In this document: one piece after another, positions 58,707 to 64,000 of the stretch | Layout of the letters: every line of letters starts with the position of its first letter | Numbering within the stretch: position 1 is the stretch's first letter | NCBI GenBank assembly: GCA_018806915.1 | Contig: JAGKQI010000066.1 | Coordinates: 248,001 to 312,000, forward strand | DNA length: 64,000 nt | Direction of reading: 5' to 3' | Origin: Phytophthora colocasiae | Lineage: Eukaryota > Oomycota > Peronosporomycetes > Peronosporales > Peronosporaceae | Translations under genes and position numbers: made by a program | Notes under the pieces: model-generated | Databases searched by the model: none | What the model saw: only the letters and a program-made list of their open reading frames with translations | Told to the model about the DNA's origin: nothing

Positions 58707-59941
58707 TCATTGATCACTCTGACCTTCTCTGGGTCAGGGCGCACGCCGTCTTTCCCACGAGACACCCCAGCACGGGTATCTCGCTCGCCCCGAAGATACA
58801 CTTCTTCAGGTTCGCATAGAGCTTATGTTTCCTCATAAGCTCTGGCAGCTTCCGGAGATGCACCTTGTGCATCTCAATGTCCATCTTCCGTTCACAGCCC
58901 GGCTGTGGACGAACACGTCGTCGCAGTAGCTCGGTGCGAAGTCGCGCACAGAGAGCAATAGATGTGTCACGCATCTATTGAACGTCGCAGGGGCGTTTTT
59001 AAGCCCCTGTGGCATGACGAGCCACTCCCAAAGCATACCGCTTGGAGTGCTTACCGCAGTAAGAGGGGTGTCCCTCTCACGCATGAGGATCTGATAGAAT
59101 CCATCACGCAGATCTAGAGCACTGAAGATAGTGCTCAAGGCCATCGAATCGATGATAACATCTTGTCGCGGTATTGGCGTCTGCGCCGGTATCGTCGCAT
59201 CGTTCAGCTTGTTATACGCATGAACGATGCGCCAGCCGCCCTGTGATTTCTTAACACAGAACGTTGGAGCACTGTGCGGGTACTTTGACTCCCGCACTTG
59301 ACCTGCAAGACGACGACTTTCAAAGAAGTCGTCGATCGCTTGCACTTGTTCACGCGGCAGTGGCCACTGCCGTGTAACACAGTACTTCGTGCCCGGCACG
59401 AGATCAATCTCGTGCTGTACGCCCTTGTCCTTCGGAAGCTCCGAAGGAATCTCGTCAGGAGTACATCCTTGTACTCCCGCAGAATCTCGTAATAGGGACT
59501 CGACTTCAACGAGTCCCAACTCTGCTCCTCGAAGCGTTGCTTCTTGGTCTTCGCACTGAGGGTGTCATCGCCCTCAGTGATGCCATCGACGACGAGCTGC
59601 TTCAGCTCCTCGGCTTCGCGATCCACTCTCTCGATATCCGAGAGAATGCAAATTTGTTCGATGCGTCCATCGTACAAGTCCCGCGCGAAGCGCTTCCAAC
59701 TCATCGTTGGAAGTGCGGTCAACGCCGACGCACACGTCGGCGGATTCTCCAACCGCATCCTCTGGTACTGTAACCCAGTACCAGTACGTGTCAAGACGTT
59801 CAACGTCTCGACACTCGGTGTCTGCACTGCAGATACACCCGTCTCAGTCCCGGACTGAGACTCGCGCAGCTCCCTGAGCTTGCGCCGCGAAGGTCTACCA
59901 TGGAGCCCGGCTCCAGGTGCTCCACGTCCAAGGCATCGCAC
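58526..59941 (-). CDS. Reverse transcriptase domain of Gypsy pol
   Basis: The N-terminal lead (59941-59519: DGRIEQICILSDIERVDREA, SPYYEILREYKDV) runs into the RT frame 59519-58833. Landmarks are PLPREQVQAIDDF, KKSQGGWRIVHAYNKLND, SALDLRDGFYQILM (first catalytic Asp), MPQGLKNAPATFNRC and SYCDDVFVHS (YxDD box with Cys as x). The thumb and connection parts follow in other frames (58974-58714, 58801-58526: PDPEKVRVINEWPTPSNVKE). Frame breaks occur near 59500, 58915, 58790 and 58690. Confidence 0.88.
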
Positions 59942-60016
59942 CTTGGACGGGACGTTATCGCAATCGTCAGCGGATTCCTTCCGCTGACTCGCACTATCAA
60001 GCCCGGCGAGTGCCGC

Positions 60017-61200
60017 TCATCGCGTGCAGCGCTGCTGCGCACGTGAGCACGCAGGTTGTTCGGGTGCTGGGCGTTTGCAACCGCCAGCACCTCCTGCCGC
60101 GCAGTCGGTTCCCTGAACCGCTGCGCCTCCATCCGCTCCCGGAGCGGAAGAAGCAACCGCATCGTCGACTCCCGGAGTCGACGTGCTCTCGCTAGCTTCC
60201 TGCGCTAGCGAGTGTTCGCTTGTACACATATCATCCGTTCCCAGAGCGGATGTACGATCGCTAGTTCCCGGAACTAGCAGCGACTGTTCGCCTTTACACG
60301 TCTCATCAGCTCCCGGAGCTGATGACCGATCGCTAGTTCCCAGAACTAGCAGCGAAGCGCCAGTGGCGTCAGCTCCCAGAGCTGACGCACGTCTTTCGGT
60401 TCCCCGAATTTTATTTTCTTCGTCAACTCCCAGAGTTGACGCGACGTCGTCGGCGCGACCCTTGGGGGCTTGAAGTACCTCCAAGGATACCGGTAATACC
60501 GGTATTTTACCTTCTCTCAGGTGAATCGCATTCACCTGACCATCACTCATGTGACAAACATCATTCAGATGTTTACGCGTCAGGTGATTCACATTCACCT
60601 GACCATCACTCATGTGACCGCGACCCTTCGGCTCAGATTTCTGAGTCGACACACATTTTCTCACAACGACTCCCGGAGTCGTTGATGGTCGCCGGCGGCG
60701 ATCGGAGGCAGCGGCGGCCGCTGCTGCCTCAACTGGGATCCATGCACCGGCCGGTGCATGTGCAGCACTGACAGGGCCATCGCTCTCTGTCGCGCATGTG
60801 TTGTTGAAGCGTACGAGCGTACGCTTCTCCCAGTTGATCACCGGGTCATGCCGTGCAAGCCACGGCATGCCTAATACCAAGTCGAACTTATCGTCTAGAT
60901 CCAAGACGATAAGATCTTCTACAAACATCCTTCGTTTGTAAGAGAAGCGCACACGGACTACGCGCTTCTCAGTCCTCACGGTGGCACCTGTTGCCAACCG
61001 CACCTCCAACACGCCGCGAGGCGTGTCAGCCTCTTCGAAGTCAAGCCTTCGAAGACTTCCCTGTCGAACAAAGTTGTTCGACGCGCCCGAAATCCACTAG
61101 GGAACGAAGAGAGGTCGCTCTCTTCGACATCACGTTCAGGATGACAAGGTTTGGCTTGTCATCTTGCAGCTTACAGCGAGAAACCTTCTCGCTGGGGGCA
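60017..61200 (-). CDS. Aspartic protease and acidic spacer of the Gypsy element
   Basis: The frame 61012-60017 has the retropepsin flap-to-end part: RTEKRVVRVRFSYKRRM, FVEDLIVLDLDDKFDLVLGM, PWLARHDPVINW. The active-site strand lies just upstream in another frame (about 61100), where the expected D-S/T-G reads VDFG, with Phe in the middle position, followed by AS after frame correction. Downstream (60600-60180) is a spacer of imperfect repeats rich in Ser/Ala/Pro/Asp (SAPGADDRSLVPRTSS) before RT. Confidence 0.7.
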
Positions 61201-61267
61201 GCAGTCCTCATCGTCGCGTGTCCAAGCTCGACACGCGAGACTGCATCACCAGTAGGACGCCCCGCGC

Positions 61268-62256
61268 CTACTGGTCGCCAGCGTTTTTTGAACGCCCGCC
61301 CGCTGTGCACTCGCGTGCATAGTGACCGATGTTACTACACTTGTAACATCGAACCTTGCCATATCTACGTTGCTGTTGACCAGCAGTCGTAGCACTCGAG
61401 AGGTCCATAGGTTCCGGACCTCCCGTCTTCACAACAGGACGCGCCGGCTTCGGCGCGCGTTTCGCATGGAGTTTAAGCTTGACGCCGGCTAAACTCCTCT
61501 TGCATTGCAAGGCTGATCGCCTCCTCGAGAGTATTCGGATACTCTCGGAAGAGATATGTTTGACGGGACCATCTCTTGGTCCTTCATGAACGTGACGACC
61601 TTGGTCGCCTCGTCGATCGGGTTGGCCACTATGTTCGATACCAAGTATCGAGCACGCTGGGCAAAGGTGTGAACATCATCCTTGCCCTGTTGCAGATCGA
61701 GAAACTCCGCTCTCGATCTGAACTCGTTCTTCGGAGGCTCAAACGCAAGCTTGAGTTCCTCCTTGAACTCCTCGTACGTGATGAAGCACGTAGGATCCGA
61801 GGGTCGGCGCCCATAGGCCTAACTCCTCGCACGTCCGCCAAGACATGACATGGCGAACGCGACCTTCGACATCGGATCGACGATACGTCGAGCCGCAACG
61901 GCTGTGTCGAGTTCGACAAGCCACCGAAGGAGGGTCTCGTCCTCCTTCCTCGTGTAGGTACTCACGTGGAGTTTCAGCGACTCCACGCGTGGCTTAGGGG
62001 AAGCCACCGAGGCAGCAACATCTCGTTGCTCCTTCACAATGTACCCCAGAGCAACACCGTGTTGCTCTGTCGGCGATAGCGTACGAAGCATCGTAGCTAC
62101 CTCTGCCTCTCCAATGACTTGTGAAAGTCTTTGGAGAGCTTCCCACTCTGGATCTGACAGGTGGGCACAGTCCGTGCGCGTCACGGACATGTGAGGGGTC
62201 CCAGCGGATCCCTCATCCATTGGGGAGTTCTCTACCCCGCGTTCGTATGACTCCAT
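61268..62256 (-). CDS. Gag with CCHC zinc knuckle
   Basis: ATG at 62256 (MESYERGVENSPMDEG). The capsid-like part, helical, spans 62256-61819 and then, after frame changes near 61815, 61600 and 61510, 61629-61510; it includes LLRWLVELDTAVAARRI. The nucleocapsid (61510-61268) has VRCYKCSNIGHYARECTAG, a C-x2-C-x4-H-x4-C knuckle, in a basic context. It packages element RNA into particles. Confidence 0.8.
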
Positions 62257-62287
62257 ACGAACGAACAGCAGTCGGTCGTGGGACGGA

Positions 62288-62303
62288 CTACAAAGTGCTA
62301 CCA
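62288..62303 (-). other. Primer-binding site
   Basis: Two bases inside the 5' LTR the minus strand reads TGGTAGCACTTTGTAG, which begins with TGG as required to pair with a tRNA 3' CCA end. The matching tRNA was not identified. Confidence 0.6.
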
Positions 62304-62305
62304 GG

Positions 62306-62765
62306 TGTAATGGGTCTACCTAGACCTATTAGGTGGCGTACACGTGCGCTTACGTGTATGAGGAAGCGTGCAATTAGAATAGACTTAATTTAAGTATACT
62401 TATTTAAATACGTATAATTAAATCAAATATAACTAAATTAAACTGCAAAATACCGTAAAATGAGAACTGTTATTGAATTTGGCATAAGCCAATTATGGAC
62501 CTCCTAAAACTGTTTGTTATCTATTTCTAAAGGGTCTGCCAACGTGTGGTTGGCAGAAACTCTGCTCAGTGATTGGTAGAAATCCGTTACTTTCTACCAA
62601 TAATATGCACAAATGCACACGAACCATCCAATAATGTGGTTCGCCCATGTATCCTTTGGTGTGTACAGCACACCAAGGTCTGAGGCCCATTTCCAACCTC
62701 TAACAGTTATCCTAACTGTTAGAGTTACAAGTGGTACAACCACTTGTACGTGTAACCCCGTTACA
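62306..62765 (-). repeat. 5' LTR (right)
   Basis: 460 bp, starting TGTAATGGG and ending CCCCGTTACA on the plus strand; near-identical to 54810-55270. It should hold the element promoter, reading leftward. It carries the same chain of stem-loops as the other LTR. Confidence 0.93.
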
Positions 62766-62770
62766 GGTTT

Positions 62771-64000
62771 GAGGCGGCGTGGAAGTTCTTCACTCCACCT
62801 CGGGGTACTTGATCCCGGTCGTAGGCGAGTTCTCGAGCCTTGATCCGGGTGCCTGGTTCTTGATCCAGGTCTTCCAATAGTCCAATGTTCGGGATTCAGT
62901 CCCTTCCTTTCTGTTGTTTTCTGCTTCCGATAGCGGGGGTCTTGAGGGGGCGAGATTCGACGGGATCCTTAGGCTAAACAACCAATTCCTTCCGATCCGA
63001 TATATGCACTTAAAGGATAGTTCACTAGATAGGGCAAAGCTGGCCAATATATTATCCAGACTTAACCGCTATACTAGGTCACGTATCCTTACCTCCCTGA
63101 CGCTTGTAGGGCCAATGTAGTTCCCGGTTCCAGGCGTAGCGAAGACACTTGAGTGGTTCAGGGCAAATTCGAGTCTCTTTATGGTTATTCCTATGCCTAC
63201 TAATCCCATCCTGATTTACTATCCTACGATCACATGACACTGGCTACATAGCTGATCCCCAGCTTGGTTCCCCTAACCCTGATCGTGAGCCGATTCCGCA
63301 CTTAACCGAAGCTTGATCTCGCACTTAACCGAAGCTTGATCTCGTACTTAACCGAAGCTTGATCTCGTACTTAACCGAAGCTTGATCTCGCACTTAACCG
63401 GGACTTGATCTCGTACTTAATCGGGACTTGATCGCCGCCTGATCGCCGCCTGATCCCGCTTGATAATCCTTCGGAGAGTCCGGATCAGTCCACCAGAAGA
63501 GTCTGCGTCGCGCCTGGGGCTGAGCTTGATCCAGAGTTGATCTCGTACTTAAACGGGAGAAGATCACTGCGTGATCCTGCGTGATCCCGCTTCGTCGCCG
63601 CCCGGGGAAGTAGGATCATGCTGTTAGAGCTTCCAGGGCGCCAGGGTAAGCCGATCGTGCTCGCCCAGGACCCCGTCATCGCTGATCGCGCGAGAACATC
63701 CTTGATTTCCCCATTCTTCCTCCGGCAGGGTTCGGATCACCCACGAACACCGCTCCACTTGCTCCTCCGCCGGTGTCTCCGTTGCCTGTTCCCCGGCGGG
63801 ACCCATCGTACCTTCGTCTGATTCGACCCAGATCTGGGGATCACAGGTCCCCCCTGTCGCTCGTTCCGACTCTATTCGGGTTCGTGGCTGATATCGCCTC
63901 TCCGGGAAAAATTCTCGTCCGCTTCACCACATCCGCCCCCAGCACGTAAGTTGAGCTGCCGCAGCTCACTTCGGGTTTATTTCCACATTCACCACCTGGA
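62771..64000. other. Repeat-rich flank without a recognised gene
   Basis: No convincing coding region. Variants of CTTGATCC/CTTGATCT recur throughout, and a regular minisatellite lies at 63297-63432. It may be part of another, older element into which the Gypsy copy inserted. Confidence 0.4.
63297..63432 (+). repeat. 23-bp minisatellite
   Basis: About six tandem copies of a 23-base unit (CACTTAACCGAAGCTTGATC core). The first four are nearly identical and the last two have GGGACT in place of GAAGCT. Further degenerate TGATC words follow to about 63480. Confidence 0.75.

Larger units (their letters stand above)
54810..62765 (-). mobile_element. Ty3/Gypsy LTR retrotransposon, young, hairpin-tiled
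   Basis: 7,956 bp from LTR to LTR, with GGTTT target duplications at 54805-54809 and 62766-62770. Coding is on the minus strand in the order gag, protease, RT, RNase H, integrase (Ty3/Gypsy order). The LTRs begin TGTAA and end TTACA. A primer-binding site and a purine-rich tract sit at the expected inner borders. An antisense ORF lies between integrase and the 3' LTR. The whole element is tiled with short inverted repeats (see findings). Coding frames are broken in several places although the LTRs are almost identical. Confidence 0.92.

Noticed and set aside
54810..62765. Regularly spaced short palindromes as a CRISPR array
   Set aside because: The arms differ in every unit, there is no constant repeat, and the region encodes gag-pol in a eukaryotic genome.

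Overview
The window looks like nuclear DNA of a plant-pathogenic oomycete, most likely Phytophthora or a close relative. The signs are short GT-AG introns, a Crinkler (CRN) effector-type N-terminus, secreted GH5/GH30-like glycosidases, an oomycete-type initiator (TCATT core) at two promoters, a flagellar-type protein, and a Ty3/Gypsy plus MULE repeat load. I cannot name the species. Many conserved single-copy genes (condensin CAP-G, GlnRS, a RabGAP) show small reading-frame breaks, so I treat most breaks as likely base-accuracy problems rather than as pseudogenes.

Layout. 1-9.1 kb: no confident gene; an inverted pair of about 0.7-0.8 kb repeats at 5.2-6.0 and 8.4-9.1 kb. 9.5-24.7 kb: a gene-dense block with CAP-G (-), a PX-RCC1-TBC RabGAP (+) from a shared 96-base promoter gap, a PDZ protein (+), a CFAP97-like protein (-) and a PH-VPS9 Rab5-type GEF (+). 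24.5-32.4 kb: left arm of an inverted segmental duplication, interrupted by a 649-bp pogo/Tc1-like element and a 5.1-kb MULE. The MULE carries transposase, SWIM finger and C48 (Ulp1-like) protease, plus what looks like a captured host gene fragment that keeps its intron. 32.8-36.7 kb: BED-finger/Q-rich ORF, truncated GH30 gene, C2H2 transcription factor and CRN-like gene. 37.6-39.8 kb: a conserved-looking unknown protein. 39.86-41.95 kb: right arm of the duplication, which keeps the empty sites of both insertions. 42.3-43.2 kb: GIY-YIG-like ORF. 43.8-54.4 kb: NUP58-like nucleoporin, GH5 membrane-anchored glycosidase, chorismate-lyase-like protein, mitochondrial bL34, a tail-anchored protein, GlnRS and U1A/U2B''. 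54.81-62.77 kb: a very young Ty3/Gypsy element with near-identical LTRs and a perfect 5-bp target duplication. 62.8-64 kb: repeat-rich, with a 23-bp minisatellite.

The most striking signal is in the Gypsy element. From LTR to LTR, through gag, pol and the non-coding parts, its sequence is tiled by short near-perfect inverted repeats. Arms are typically 7-12 bases, loops 2-11 bases, with about one stem every 25-35 bases. The pattern appears to stop at the element's ends and is not seen in neighbouring genes. The element also carries an antisense ORF with a C-terminal coiled coil, convergent with integrase. I know of no named feature that explains the tiling.
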